From an uncultured bacterium (GTDB taxonomy: Bacteria; Actinomycetota; Coriobacteriia; Coriobacteriales; Coriobacteriaceae), in the NCBI GenBank assembly GCA_905215445.1, contig CAJMPZ010000004.1, positions 1 to 62,240 of the forward strand: 62,240 nt of DNA, given 5' to 3'. Shown here in pieces: positions 10,180 through 18,421 of the stretch. Numbering within the stretch: position 1 is the stretch's first letter; the number at the start of each line of letters is the position of its first letter. The notes beneath the pieces were generated by a model that made no database searches, had not been told where the DNA came from, and saw only the letters and a program-made list of their open reading frames with translations. Both the position numbers and the translations under genes were made by a program.

Positions 10180-11086
10180 CGTGGGCTACTCCTTCAAAGA
10201 GGCAATCAGTCACTTCTTCCGTAACTGGACTACCTCGCTCGGCGCCGTCATCACGATCTTCCTTTCGCTGTTTATCATCGGCCTGTTCATCATGGGCTCC
10301 GCGATGCTGAACTCCGTGATCGGCACCGTCGAGGATCAGGTTGTCATCAACGCGTTCATTAGCGATGACGCCGATCAGGCCGATGTTCAGGCTTTTGAGG
10401 CCGAGCTTAAGACGTGGAATAACGTCAAGTCCGTGACTTATAAGGACAAGGACGACGCGCTGGCCGAGTATACGAGCAAGATGTCGGGCAACGCCGACGC
10501 CACCATGAGCGCGCTCGATGGCCAGAACCCGCTGCCGGCTTCGTTTGCAATTGAGATGGACGATCCGTCCAAGGTCGAGAGCACGGCCCAGAAGCTCAAG
10601 AAGAACGCCGACTTCCAGAAGATCGCGGATGACGGCGACGTCAACGCGAGCGTGCTGTACGGCCAAGAGGAAGTGAGCCGCCTGTTCCAGGTGACCAACT
10701 ACATCCGCATCGCCGCCGTGGTGCTCGTTGGCCTTTTGACCTTTATCGCATTCATCTTCATCAACAACACGATTCGCCTGTCCATCACGGCGCGTCGTCG
10801 TGAGATTGCGATTATGCGTCTGGTCGGCGCCAGCAACGGCTTCATTCGCGGCCCGTTTATCACCGAGGGCGTACTGCAGGCCATTTTGGGCTCGCTGCTT
10901 TCCATCGGCGTTCTGGAGCTGCTGCGCAATCTGATGATTCCGCGTTTGCAGGAGAGCATCGGCTGGATGTCGTTTGCCCTGCCGATGCAGTACTACCTGG
11001 TGACCTATGCTGCGCTGATTCTGGTCGGTGTGATTATCGGTCTCTTTGGTTCTGCCATAGCCATGCGCCGCTACCTGCGCGTGTAG
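10166..11086 (+). CDS. ftsX: Cell-division permease-like protein FtsX
   Basis: FtsX is the membrane partner of FtsE and has 306 residues. Topology fits the family: a TM segment at ~25-50 (SLGAVITIFLSLFIIGLFIM), a large extracytoplasmic loop (~55-175), then three TM segments (IAAVVLVGLLTFIAFIFI, ILGSLLSIGVLELL, YAALILVGVIIGLFG). The conserved cytoplasmic stretch TARRREIAIMRLVGASNGFIR lies between TM2 and TM3. The RBS (GGAGAGGGGAGG) lies inside the ftsE 3' end and the frames overlap by 14 bases, so translation is coupled. A terminator follows. Confidence 0.95.
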   Translation: MAPTNVGYSFKEAISHFFRNWTTSLGAVITIFLSLFIIGLFIMGSAMLNSVIGTVEDQVVINAFISDDADQADVQAFEAELKTWNNVKSVTYKDKDDALAEYTSKMSGNADATMSALDGQNPLPASFAIEMDDPSKVESTAQKLKKNADFQKIADDGDVNASVLYGQEEVSRLFQVTNYIRIAAVVLVGLLTFIAFIFINNTIRLSITARRREIAIMRLVGASNGFIRGPFITEGVLQAILGSLLSIGVLELLRNLMIPRLQESIGWMSFALPMQYYLVTYAALILVGVIIGLFGSAIAMRRYLRV

Positions 11087-11110
11087 GCATGCCTGGAATT
11101 CATCCCTTCC

Positions 11111-11144
11111 AACGGGTCGTCTCTTATGGGGCGGCCCGTTTTTT
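11111..11144 (+). terminator. Terminator after ftsEX
   Basis: AACGGG...CCCGTT stem (11111-11140) with TTTTTT tail. Confidence 0.85.
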
Positions 11145-11221
11145 GATCCCAAGGGAACGGCAGGAAAGCGAATCATTTGGGTAGACTCTTTGGAGTTCGT
11201 CATCGATAGCAAGGAGGCGCC

Positions 11222-13357
11222 ATGGGGCGCAATAACAAGCATAAGCGTGGAGCTCGCAATAAGCGCGGGCCGGTGCGCAGCGAACGCCGTCCGAGCCTGA
11301 CCGGGCGCGTGCAGCTCCATGAGCATGGCGCCTATGTCATAACCGAGAGCGGCGACTACAAGGTCATGGGCCGCGGTAAGCGCGAGATCATGGATGGCGA
11401 TACCGTTGCCGTGAGCATTAAGAACAGCCCGCACGGTGAGCGGTGCGCCGTGATCGAAGGCGTGGTTGAGCGCGCAGCCATAAGCGTGGTGGGTACGTAC
11501 CAGACCGCTGGTCCGCTCGGTGTGATCGAGCCGCTCGATTCGCGCCTGAAGGCTGACTTCTTCATTCTGCCCGAGGATACCTCGGCGGATCGTCTGGGCG
11601 TTCACCCGGGTGATGCCGTTGTCGCGCGCATTTTGACCTACCCGACGCGCCTGGAATCAGGCACCGTGACGATCGAACGCCGCATTGGCGGAGATGACGC
11701 GCCGGATTTGGGCGTTCAGTATGTGATGGCGCGTTACGGCTATACCGATAGCTATCCCGAGGCCGCGCTGGACGAGGCCGAGGGACTTTCGCTCGATGTG
11801 TCCGCGGCGCTTAAGGACCCGCTCCGCCGCGATCTGCGCGACCGCTTTGTCATCACGATCGACCCGGTCGACGCGCGCGACTTTGACGATGCCATTTCGC
11901 TTGAGCGCACGCCCGAGGGTGGCTACAAGCTGGGTGTGCATATCGCTGACGTTTCTCACTATGTGGCTTGGGACGGGCATATCGATCTTGAGGCTCGCCA
12001 TCGTACGACATCGGTGTATCTGGCCGATCGCGTGCTTCCCATGCTGCCCGAACGCCTGTCCTGTGACCTGTGCTCGCTTCGCCCTGACGAGGACCGTCTT
12101 GCGTTTACCGTTGACATTGAGCTCGATGCGCAGGGTCGCGTGCGGCATTACGATCCGTACCCCAGCGTGATTCGCTCGCGTGTGCGTATGGACTATGACG
12201 GCGCCGAGGCGCTGCTGGTGCGCGCCGGCGCGGTGGAGTATGGGGTGCTGGAGGGTGCGGCCGAGGATGTTGCGGCTGCTGAGGCCTCGCGCGAGGAGGC
12301 GCTTGAGCGCGGTCTTGCGTGCGAGAAGGCCGCCCGCGGCTGCAACGTCGACCTCGGCAATTTCCTTGTCGCCGCCAACGAACTCGCCGAACTTCGCCGT
12401 CGTATTCGTCGCGTCCGCGGCTCAGTCGATTTTGACACGGCCGAGATTCGCGCTCTATTGGACGAGGACGGAGTGCCCGTGCAGATTGTGGCGCGTGAGC
12501 GTTCGTGTGCCACGTCGCTTATCGAGGAAGCCATGCTGCTCGCCAACGAGTGCGTTGCAGAGTGGCTGGCAGACCGTGATATCGAGGCTTGCTATCGCGT
12601 GCATGAGGATCCGAGCCCCGATAGCCTGCACGGTGCCGCCGTTGCGCTGGCGCAGCTGGGCATCATCGACGATCGCCGTGCTGCCGGTATTGCCCTGGGG
12701 AGTCCCGATGAGCTGCAGGCTGTAGTTGATGCTGCCGCCGGTACGGCCAACGCACCGCTCGTCAACACGCTGCTTCTGCGCAGCATGCAGCGCGCGCTGT
12801 ACAAGCCGCGCAACGAGGGCCACTTTGCGCTCGCCGCGCCGTGCTACTGCCACTTTACGAGTCCCATCCGTCGCTACCCCGATCTGGTGGTGCACCGCGT
12901 GCTCAAACTGCAGTTGGCCTATGAGCAGCTCGGCGGCAAGGACGCCTTGGTCCGTACGCCGCGGCTGATCGGCAAGGGGCGCGAGTCGCTGCCGCGCATT
13001 CTGCCGCAGATTTGCCGTGCGTGCAGCGATGCGGAGCGTGCGGCCGATGCCGCCAGCCATGCGACGCAAAAGATCAAGATTGCCCAGTACTATGAGGATC
13101 GCCTGGGCGAGCGCTATGCCGGAACGGTCTCATGGGTCAGCAGCATGGGCCTCTTTGTGCGCTTGGACCTGACGCAGGTCGAAGGCTTGGTTTCGATCAA
13201 GAGTCTGGGCAACGAGTGGTTCGAGTTCGACGAGGATGCGCTTACGCTGACGGGCGCCGACACGGGGACTCGCTATGAACTGGGCCAGCGCGTGATTATC
13301 GAGGTCTCGCGCGTCAATACCACGCGTGGGCACTTGGACTTTAAGCTTATCCATTAG
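11222..13357 (+). CDS. rnr: Ribonuclease R
   Basis: RNase R is a processive 3'-to-5' exoribonuclease that degrades structured RNA and, with SmpB/tmRNA, takes part in trans-translation quality control. It has 711 residues. A basic N-terminus (GRNNKHKRGARNKRGP) precedes cold-shock domains. The RNB catalytic core starts at TIDPVDARDFDDAISLE with its metal-binding Asp cluster, with LPERLSCDLCSLRPDEDRLAF and HFTSPIRRYPDLVVHRVL downstream. A C-terminal S1 domain (RYAGTVSWVSSMGLFVRL) completes it. AAGGAGG precedes ATG 11222. smpB lies 8.5 kb away rather than adjacent. Confidence 0.95.
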   Translation: MGRNNKHKRGARNKRGPVRSERRPSLTGRVQLHEHGAYVITESGDYKVMGRGKREIMDGDTVAVSIKNSPHGERCAVIEGVVERAAISVVGTYQTAGPLGVIEPLDSRLKADFFILPEDTSADRLGVHPGDAVVARILTYPTRLESGTVTIERRIGGDDAPDLGVQYVMARYGYTDSYPEAALDEAEGLSLDVSAALKDPLRRDLRDRFVITIDPVDARDFDDAISLERTPEGGYKLGVHIADVSHYVAWDGHIDLEARHRTTSVYLADRVLPMLPERLSCDLCSLRPDEDRLAFTVDIELDAQGRVRHYDPYPSVIRSRVRMDYDGAEALLVRAGAVEYGVLEGAAEDVAAAEASREEALERGLACEKAARGCNVDLGNFLVAANELAELRRRIRRVRGSVDFDTAEIRALLDEDGVPVQIVARERSCATSLIEEAMLLANECVAEWLADRDIEACYRVHEDPSPDSLHGAAVALAQLGIIDDRRAAGIALGSPDELQAVVDAAAGTANAPLVNTLLLRSMQRALYKPRNEGHFALAAPCYCHFTSPIRRYPDLVVHRVLKLQLAYEQLGGKDALVRTPRLIGKGRESLPRILPQICRACSDAERAADAASHATQKIKIAQYYEDRLGERYAGTVSWVSSMGLFVRLDLTQVEGLVSIKSLGNEWFEFDEDALTLTGADTGTRYELGQRVIIEVSRVNTTRGHLDFKLIH

Positions 13358-13382
13358 CCAAATCTCGACTCATGGCGGGAGA

Positions 13383-13418
13383 GCGGAGGGCGGTCTTTCG
13401 GGGCCGCCCTCCGCATTT
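13383..13418 (+). terminator. Terminator-like hairpin after rnr
   Basis: GCGGAGGGCGG (13383-13393) pairs with CCGCCCTCCGC (13404-13414). The T tract is short (ATTT), so efficiency is uncertain. Confidence 0.65.
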
Positions 13419-13477
13419 GGATCATGGCTACCTTGCCGTTTGCTCGGCCGCCCGCTTACCTGCTATTCGAGAGGTAA

Positions 13478-13514
13478 AACCTACCAAAATAAACCTGTCC
13501 CTTTTTGGCAGGTT
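13478..13514. repeat. 37-bp hairpin repeat, copy 2
   Basis: AACCTACC (13478-13485) and GGCAGGTT (13507-13514), with AAACCT/AGGTTT extending the arms and a centre AAAATAAACCTGTCCC. It has the same length and centre as 1349-1385. It ends 20 bp before the start codon of the serine recombinase. Confidence 0.8.
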
Positions 13515-13534
13515 TACAAGAAAGCGGGGATGAG

Positions 13535-14140
13535 ATGGCGACGGTGTACGGTTATGCGCGGGTGAGTTCGCGCGATCAGAACCTTAATCGGCAGCTGGAT
13601 GCGCTGGGCGCCTATGGCGTGGGCTCGGCGAATATTTATGCCGACCATGCGAGCGGCAAGGACTTCGATCGACCGCGTTATCGCGAGCTGCTACACGTCC
13701 TGGGAGACGGGGACGTGCTGGTGGTGCTTTCTATCGACCGACTTGGTCGTAATTACTCCGAGATTCTTGAGGAATGGCGACGCATTACCAAGGAGCTCGG
13801 GGTTGCCATTGTGGTGTTGGATATGCCATTGCTTGACACGCGCGTCAGGGCCAGCGGCGCGCCGGATGTGACCAACACCCTGATTGCCGATATTGTGCTG
13901 CAACTGCTGAGCTACGTGGCGCAGGTGGAGCGCGAGAATATCCATCGGCGCCAGGCGGAGGGAATTGCAGCGGCGCGGGCGCGAGGGGTCCGTTTCGGTC
14001 GACCTCGCAAGCCGTGCCCTCCTCAGTTTGAGCTGGTGCGCGATAGCTATGAGGCAGGCGATATAACCCGCAGCCAGGCAGCAAAGTGCCTGGGCGTGTG
14101 CGTGGGGACGTTCGATCGCTGGATGCGCGAGGCGGGGTAG
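13535..14140 (+). CDS. Serine recombinase (resolvase/invertase family)
   Basis: This is a small serine recombinase of 201 residues. The catalytic domain begins YGYARVSSRDQNLNRQL, with the nucleophilic Ser at about residue 11, followed by VLVVLSIDRLGRNYSEIL. The long E-helix region (QLLSYVAQVERENIHRRQAEGI) is followed by the DNA-contact segment GVRFGRPRKP and a C-terminal helix-turn-helix (RSQAAKCLGVCVGTFDRWM). The length and C-terminal HTH match DNA invertases and resolvases, which act on short inverted crossover sites. ATG 13535 follows a GGGGATGAG site; an earlier start would run into the hairpin repeat. No transposase or partner gene is adjacent, so it is an orphan recombinase. Confidence 0.9.
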   Translation: MATVYGYARVSSRDQNLNRQLDALGAYGVGSANIYADHASGKDFDRPRYRELLHVLGDGDVLVVLSIDRLGRNYSEILEEWRRITKELGVAIVVLDMPLLDTRVRASGAPDVTNTLIADIVLQLLSYVAQVERENIHRRQAEGIAAARARGVRFGRPRKPCPPQFELVRDSYEAGDITRSQAAKCLGVCVGTFDRWMREAG

Positions 14141-14244
14141 GGGTTTGCGTCGCTTTGTCGCTTCCTGGTGCGATTCAAATTTTGATACGGTGACGATGTC
14201 ATTTGGGGCTACACTCGCTGATATTCAAAAAAGGAGGTTGGCCC

Positions 14245-14826
14245 TTGGCGCGCATAAAACAAATAATCGGATGGACCGCGATCATTCTGTTCGCTGCAAC
14301 GCTGGCGGGTATCTGGGTGCTGACGGAGCAAAATGCGGTGGAGACGTCGTTGCTGAGCGAGTCCACCGCGCGTGTGGTGGAGGGCCAGGCTACGGGCGTT
14401 CAGGCTGTCGATGCCACGGGTGAAGCCCAGACGGAGAACGGAATGACCGGGGGCGCCGATTCGGCTGCCTCGAATGTCCGGTCTGGCCGACTTGCTTCCA
14501 TTCGCATGTGGGTGGGCACGAACGTCCGTCGCGTTGCCCATACCGTAGAGTTTTTCTTCGTCGGATTGTTCGCCTCGGTGGTCGTGGTTTGCTTTTCCAG
14601 GCGTCCGTGGAGCGTATGCTCCCGTTGCGTGCCCGTATTGCTCTTTTGCGCCGCCTGCTCCGCTGGCGATCAGGTACATAAGATCTTTGTTCCCGGCAGG
14701 CATTTCGACGTTATCGATCTAGGATTCGATGCTGCGGGCTATGTCACCGCCATGCTGTTGGTATTGCTGGCGGCGGCGTTGGTGCGCCATGCGAATCGGC
14801 CGATCGGCGCCCATGCGAGGCGCTAG
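14245..14826 (+). CDS. VanZ-like membrane protein
   Basis: This is a 193-residue protein of the VanZ-like family. A TM segment lies at ~8-28 (IIGWTAIILFAATLAGIWVL), followed by a polar extracytoplasmic stretch. The VanZ core comes next: RRVAHTVEFFFVGLFASVVVV, then the motif DQVHKIFVPGRHFDVIDLGFDAAG, and a last TM segment (AMLLVLLAAALV). VanZ itself gives low-level teicoplanin resistance, but most family members have no known role. I chose TTG 14245 because AAGGAGG lies 7 bases upstream; the frame extends back to 14203 without a good site. Confidence 0.85.
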   Translation: MARIKQIIGWTAIILFAATLAGIWVLTEQNAVETSLLSESTARVVEGQATGVQAVDATGEAQTENGMTGGADSAASNVRSGRLASIRMWVGTNVRRVAHTVEFFFVGLFASVVVVCFSRRPWSVCSRCVPVLLFCAACSAGDQVHKIFVPGRHFDVIDLGFDAAGYVTAMLLVLLAAALVRHANRPIGAHARR

Positions 14827-14907
14827 CCGGTAACAAACCCGTTTCTGATAATGCGACCTTGTTGAATTATTTTGTGTCGCGCGTATTTCCGAGCGGTCGG
14901 ATTTGAG

Positions 14908-14934
14908 GGGCGAGCGGTAGAACGCTCGCCCTTT
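14908..14934 (+). terminator. Weak terminator-like hairpin
   Basis: GGGCGAGCG (14908-14916), loop GTAGAA, CGCTCGCCC (14923-14931), then TTTG. The short T tract makes function uncertain. Confidence 0.55.
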
Positions 14935-15030
14935 GTGCGCCACGATGCGGCACAATGTACCGTAAAAGCTGTTTATATCCGGTACGAATCGTTCGTTGGT
15001 CTTTAATTCTTCTCAACGGAGGTGTTTGAG

Positions 15031-15882
15031 ATGGCAAACGGATTGCTTTTGCGGCTTCGCGAGCGTGAGCTCAGCGCGAGCCCGGCGGAACGCAATGTCA
15101 TCGCATATGTAAGCGCTCATCCGCACGAGGTGGTCGGGCTGTCCGTCCGCGGTCTTGCCGATGCCACGTTCTCCTCGCCCTCGAGCATTTTGCGCTTTTG
15201 CAAGCGCTTGGGTTTTGCGGGCTACAAGGAGTTCCAGCGCGAACTGATTGCCGAGCTGGCGCTCTTGGGTGACAAGAAAGACGTTGCCCTCGAGGACATC
15301 TCCATGGATGACAGCGTCGAACGTATCGTGGGGAAGGTGATGAAAAGCAACGTGCGCACGATCGAGGCGACGGCGCGAACGCTCGATTACACCGTCTTGG
15401 AGCGATGTGCGGCCTATCTTAAGCGGGCACGCGCGGTCAATCTGTTCGGTATCGGCGCCTCTCGTTTGGTCGCGCACGATCTGGCGCAAAAGCTCATGCG
15501 TGTCGACAAAGAGTGCCATCTGTACGACGACTGGCATGATCAGCTCTTGTGTGCCAAGAACATGCATGAGGGCGATATGGCAATCGCCTTTAGCTACTCG
15601 GGCTTGACGCAAGAGGTGCTGGACTGCACCGCCGAGGCCCAACGTCACAACTGTCCCGTTGTGGCCGTGACCAAAGTAGATGGATCATCCAAGCTTGCCA
15701 CCATGGCCGATGCCGTGCTCGGCGTCGCTGCGAGCGAGCCCTTGGTCCGCAGCGGTGCCATGGCTTCGCGTATGGCTCAGCTTATGGTTGTCGATGCCCT
15801 GTACGCTGCTTACGTTGCCAGCGACTACGAACGAGCGACGCATGTCATTAAGCAAAACTACATCGAGAAACAGGAAAGATGA
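15031..15882 (+). CDS. MurR/RpiR family transcriptional regulator
   Basis: This regulator (283 residues) senses a phosphosugar and most likely controls the MurNAc genes directly downstream. The N-terminal RpiR-type helix-turn-helix covers ~1-77 (ERNVIAYVSAHPHEV...ATFSSPSSILRFCKRLGFAGYKEF). The C-terminal SIS domain begins near 125 with NLFGIGASRLVAHDLAQKLM and the loop AFSYSGLTQEVLDC. ATG 15031 follows ACGGAGGTG; the frame opens at 15022 but without a better site. The gap to murQ is 10 bases. By family precedent the ligand would be MurNAc-6-phosphate, an inference from context. Confidence 0.88.
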   Translation: MANGLLLRLRERELSASPAERNVIAYVSAHPHEVVGLSVRGLADATFSSPSSILRFCKRLGFAGYKEFQRELIAELALLGDKKDVALEDISMDDSVERIVGKVMKSNVRTIEATARTLDYTVLERCAAYLKRARAVNLFGIGASRLVAHDLAQKLMRVDKECHLYDDWHDQLLCAKNMHEGDMAIAFSYSGLTQEVLDCTAEAQRHNCPVVAVTKVDGSSKLATMADAVLGVAASEPLVRSGAMASRMAQLMVVDALYAAYVASDYERATHVIKQNYIEKQER

Positions 15883-15892
15883 GGTGAATGAA

Positions 15893-16816
15893 ATGCTCGA
15901 TTTAACAAAATTCACGACCGAACAGCGTAATCAAAGGTCAATGGACCTCGATACGATGACATCGCTGCAGATCGTCACGACGATGAACGATGAGGATCTT
16001 CGTGCCGTCCAGTCGGTCACAAAAGTGCTGCCCCAGGTTGCCACAGCAATCGACTGGGCTGCTGAGGCACTCGAGCGCGGCGGGCGCGTCTTTTACATGG
16101 GCGCAGGCACCAGCGGTCGTCTGGGCGTACTCGACGCTTCGGAGTGTCCGCCCACGTTTGGTGTGTCACCCGATCTGATTGTCGGGCTCATTGCCGGAGG
16201 CGAGACGGCGTTTATCAAGGCTGTCGAAGGTGCCGAAGACAGCGAGGAGCTTGGCGCGAGCGACCTGCGGGAGCGTGGACTCTCGGACAAGGATCTTGTC
16301 GTTGGCCTGGCGGCAAGCGGTCGTACTCCCTATGTGGTGGGCGGCCTTGTGTACGCCAAAGCAACTGGGTGCAAGACCATTGCAATTGCCTGTAACCAAG
16401 GGTCGAAGATCGGGGAGAGCGCAGATCTTGCCATTGAGCCCGTGCCCGGTCCCGAGGTGCTGACCGGCTCAACGAGGCTCAAGGCGGGAACGGTCCAAAA
16501 GCTCATTCTCAATATGATTTCGACCGGTGCCATGGTCAAGATTGGCAAGGTGTACCAAAACCTGATGGTCGATGTGCAGCAGACGAACGAGAAGTTGGTG
16601 GTGCGCGGCCAGAACATCGTGATGGAGGCGACCGGCTGCACACGCGAGCACGCTATTCAGGCGCTTGCAGATGCCGGCGGCCACGTAAAAACCGCTATTG
16701 TCTCGGTACTGCTGGACTGCGATGCCGAGCAGGCTGCGGTAGCTCTTGAGCGGGCGCGAGGCCATGTCCGTGCTGCGGTGAGCGGCCATGAGAAGAGCGA
16801 TGCCGATGCCCAATAG
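15893..16816 (+). CDS. murQ: N-acetylmuramic acid 6-phosphate etherase
   Basis: MurQ cleaves the lactyl ether of MurNAc-6-phosphate to give GlcNAc-6-phosphate and D-lactate in the cytoplasm. It has 307 residues. The SIS phosphosugar-binding fold shows the family motif GAGTSGRLGVLDASECPPTF, then GLAASGRTPYVVGGL, AIACNQGSKIGESADLAI and TGSTRLKAGTVQKLILNMIST. ATG 15893 follows GATGAGGTG, whose first bases are the stop region of the regulator gene. With the upstream regulator, downstream EIIBC and DUF871 gene it forms a complete MurNAc salvage unit. Confidence 0.95.
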   Translation: MLDLTKFTTEQRNQRSMDLDTMTSLQIVTTMNDEDLRAVQSVTKVLPQVATAIDWAAEALERGGRVFYMGAGTSGRLGVLDASECPPTFGVSPDLIVGLIAGGETAFIKAVEGAEDSEELGASDLRERGLSDKDLVVGLAASGRTPYVVGGLVYAKATGCKTIAIACNQGSKIGESADLAIEPVPGPEVLTGSTRLKAGTVQKLILNMISTGAMVKIGKVYQNLMVDVQQTNEKLVVRGQNIVMEATGCTREHAIQALADAGGHVKTAIVSVLLDCDAEQAAVALERARGHVRAAVSGHEKSDADAQ

Positions 16817-16873
16817 GTGCACGGCGTGAGCTGATATGACATCCAGACGAGATACCCAATACAAGGAGGAGTT

Positions 16874-18304
16874 ATGACGAACAAAGAGCTGGCTCAAAAG
16901 CTGCTGGACCTTTTGGGCGGTAAAGACAACGTGCTCGCAAACGCGGCGTGCATGACGCGCCTGCGCGTGACTGTCAAAGACACGGGCAACGTCGACACGG
17001 AGGGTATTAAGGCACTCGACGGCGTGATGGGCCTTGTTGAGGACGACACGATGCAGATCGTGCTGGGTCCGGGCAAGGTGAATAAGGTGCTCGAGGAATT
17101 CTCCAAGCTCACCGGCCTTGCGAAAGGCGTTGCTGACGAGAGCGTAGTTGACGCTGCGGCCACAAACAAGGCCGCGCAAAAGGCCAAGTATGAGTCCAAA
17201 CCGGTTCAGGCCTTCCTTAAGAAGATTTCCAACGTCTTCGTCGCCCTGCTTCCCGGCATCATTGCGGCTGGCCTCATTAACGGTATCTGCAACGTCATCA
17301 ATGTCTCGACGGCGGGTGCGCTTGCGGGCGAGTGGTGGTATCAGGGCATTCGCTCCATGGGTTGGGCCCTCTTCGCCTATCTGCCCATTTTGGTGGGCTA
17401 TAACGCAGCGCGCGAGTTTGGTGGCTCCGCTGCACTGGGCGGTATCGCCGGCATGATGTGCATCGCCAACAGCGCCATGCCCCTGCTTGCGCCTGGCGCT
17501 GCTGATCCTGCCACTGCCATTCTGCTGCCGCTCACCAATGCGCAGTACAACCCCGCAGCGGGCGGTATGATCGCGGCTCTCATCGCTGGTGCGTTTTTCG
17601 CCTGGATGGAGCGTCAGATTCGCAAGGTCATGCCCAACGCGCTCGATACGTTCCTGTCCCCGCTGCTGGTGCTCATCATCGGCGCCTTTGCTCTGATGCT
17701 TGTCATCCAGCCGGTTGGCGCTTGGCTGACGGCCGCGATCTTTAGCGTCCTCACCTTTATCTTCGAGAAGCTGGGCGTCCTGGGCGGCTATATCCTGTCG
17801 GCAGGCTTCTTGCCGCTGGTGTCCGTCGGCCTGCATCAGGCGCTCACGCCGATCCACGCTATGCTCAACGATCCCGACGGCGCTACCAAGGGCATCAATT
17901 ACCTGCTGCCCATCCTTATGATGGCTGGCGGCGGCCAGGTCGGTGCCGGTTTGGCGCTGTACTTTAAGACCAAGAACGCCAAGCTCAAGAAGTATGTCGC
18001 CGAGTCCATCCCCGTTGGCATCCTGGGCGTGGGCGAGCCTCTGATGTATGCCGTTACGCTGCCGCTCGTTCGTCCGTTTGTGACGGCCTGCCTGGGTGCC
18101 GGATTTGGCGGCGCGCTTGCAGCGCTGCTTCACATCGGCACGGTTTCCCAGGGTGTTTCCGGTCTGTTTGGCCTGTTGATCGTCGTTCCTGGTCAGCAGC
18201 TCGGCTACGTTGCCGCTATGCTGCTTGCCTATGTCGCCGGCTTTGTCCTGACGTGGTTCTTTGGCGTGGACGAGCAGAAGATCAACGAGTTTTTTGGCGA
18301 GTAG
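16874..18304 (+). CDS. murP: PTS EIIBC component, MurNAc-type
   Basis: This sugar-specific PTS permease phosphorylates its substrate during uptake. The N-terminal EIIB domain (~1-90) carries the phosphorylated Cys26 in ANAACMTRLRV. The EIIC domain (~105-476) has about ten hydrophobic segments (for example ALLPGIIAAGLINGICNV and GILGVGEPLMYAVTLPLV). No EIIA domain is fused, as in MurP, which borrows a glucose-type EIIA; one such EIIA is encoded at 42997. AAGGAGGAG precedes ATG 16874. Substrate assignment rests on the flanking murQ and DUF871 genes. Confidence 0.85.
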   Translation: MTNKELAQKLLDLLGGKDNVLANAACMTRLRVTVKDTGNVDTEGIKALDGVMGLVEDDTMQIVLGPGKVNKVLEEFSKLTGLAKGVADESVVDAAATNKAAQKAKYESKPVQAFLKKISNVFVALLPGIIAAGLINGICNVINVSTAGALAGEWWYQGIRSMGWALFAYLPILVGYNAAREFGGSAALGGIAGMMCIANSAMPLLAPGAADPATAILLPLTNAQYNPAAGGMIAALIAGAFFAWMERQIRKVMPNALDTFLSPLLVLIIGAFALMLVIQPVGAWLTAAIFSVLTFIFEKLGVLGGYILSAGFLPLVSVGLHQALTPIHAMLNDPDGATKGINYLLPILMMAGGGQVGAGLALYFKTKNAKLKKYVAESIPVGILGVGEPLMYAVTLPLVRPFVTACLGAGFGGALAALLHIGTVSQGVSGLFGLLIVVPGQQLGYVAAMLLAYVAGFVLTWFFGVDEQKINEFFGE

Positions 18305-18371
18305 CCTGATACTGCGCGCTATGTCATTCGAACGTCTTGACGTGCCGCAGATCTCTTGATGCTATGGTTGT

Positions 18372-18405
18372 GCCGGCGGGGCTAACTGCTCCGCCGGCCT
18401 TTTTT
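18372..18405 (+). terminator. Terminator between the EIIBC and DUF871 genes
   Basis: GCCGGCGG (18372-18379) pairs with CCGCCGGC (18391-18398), followed by a T-rich run to 18405. It sits just before the next RBS, so it may modulate the next gene rather than isolate it. Confidence 0.85.
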
Positions 18406-18421
18406 AAAGGAGCGTTGAAGC

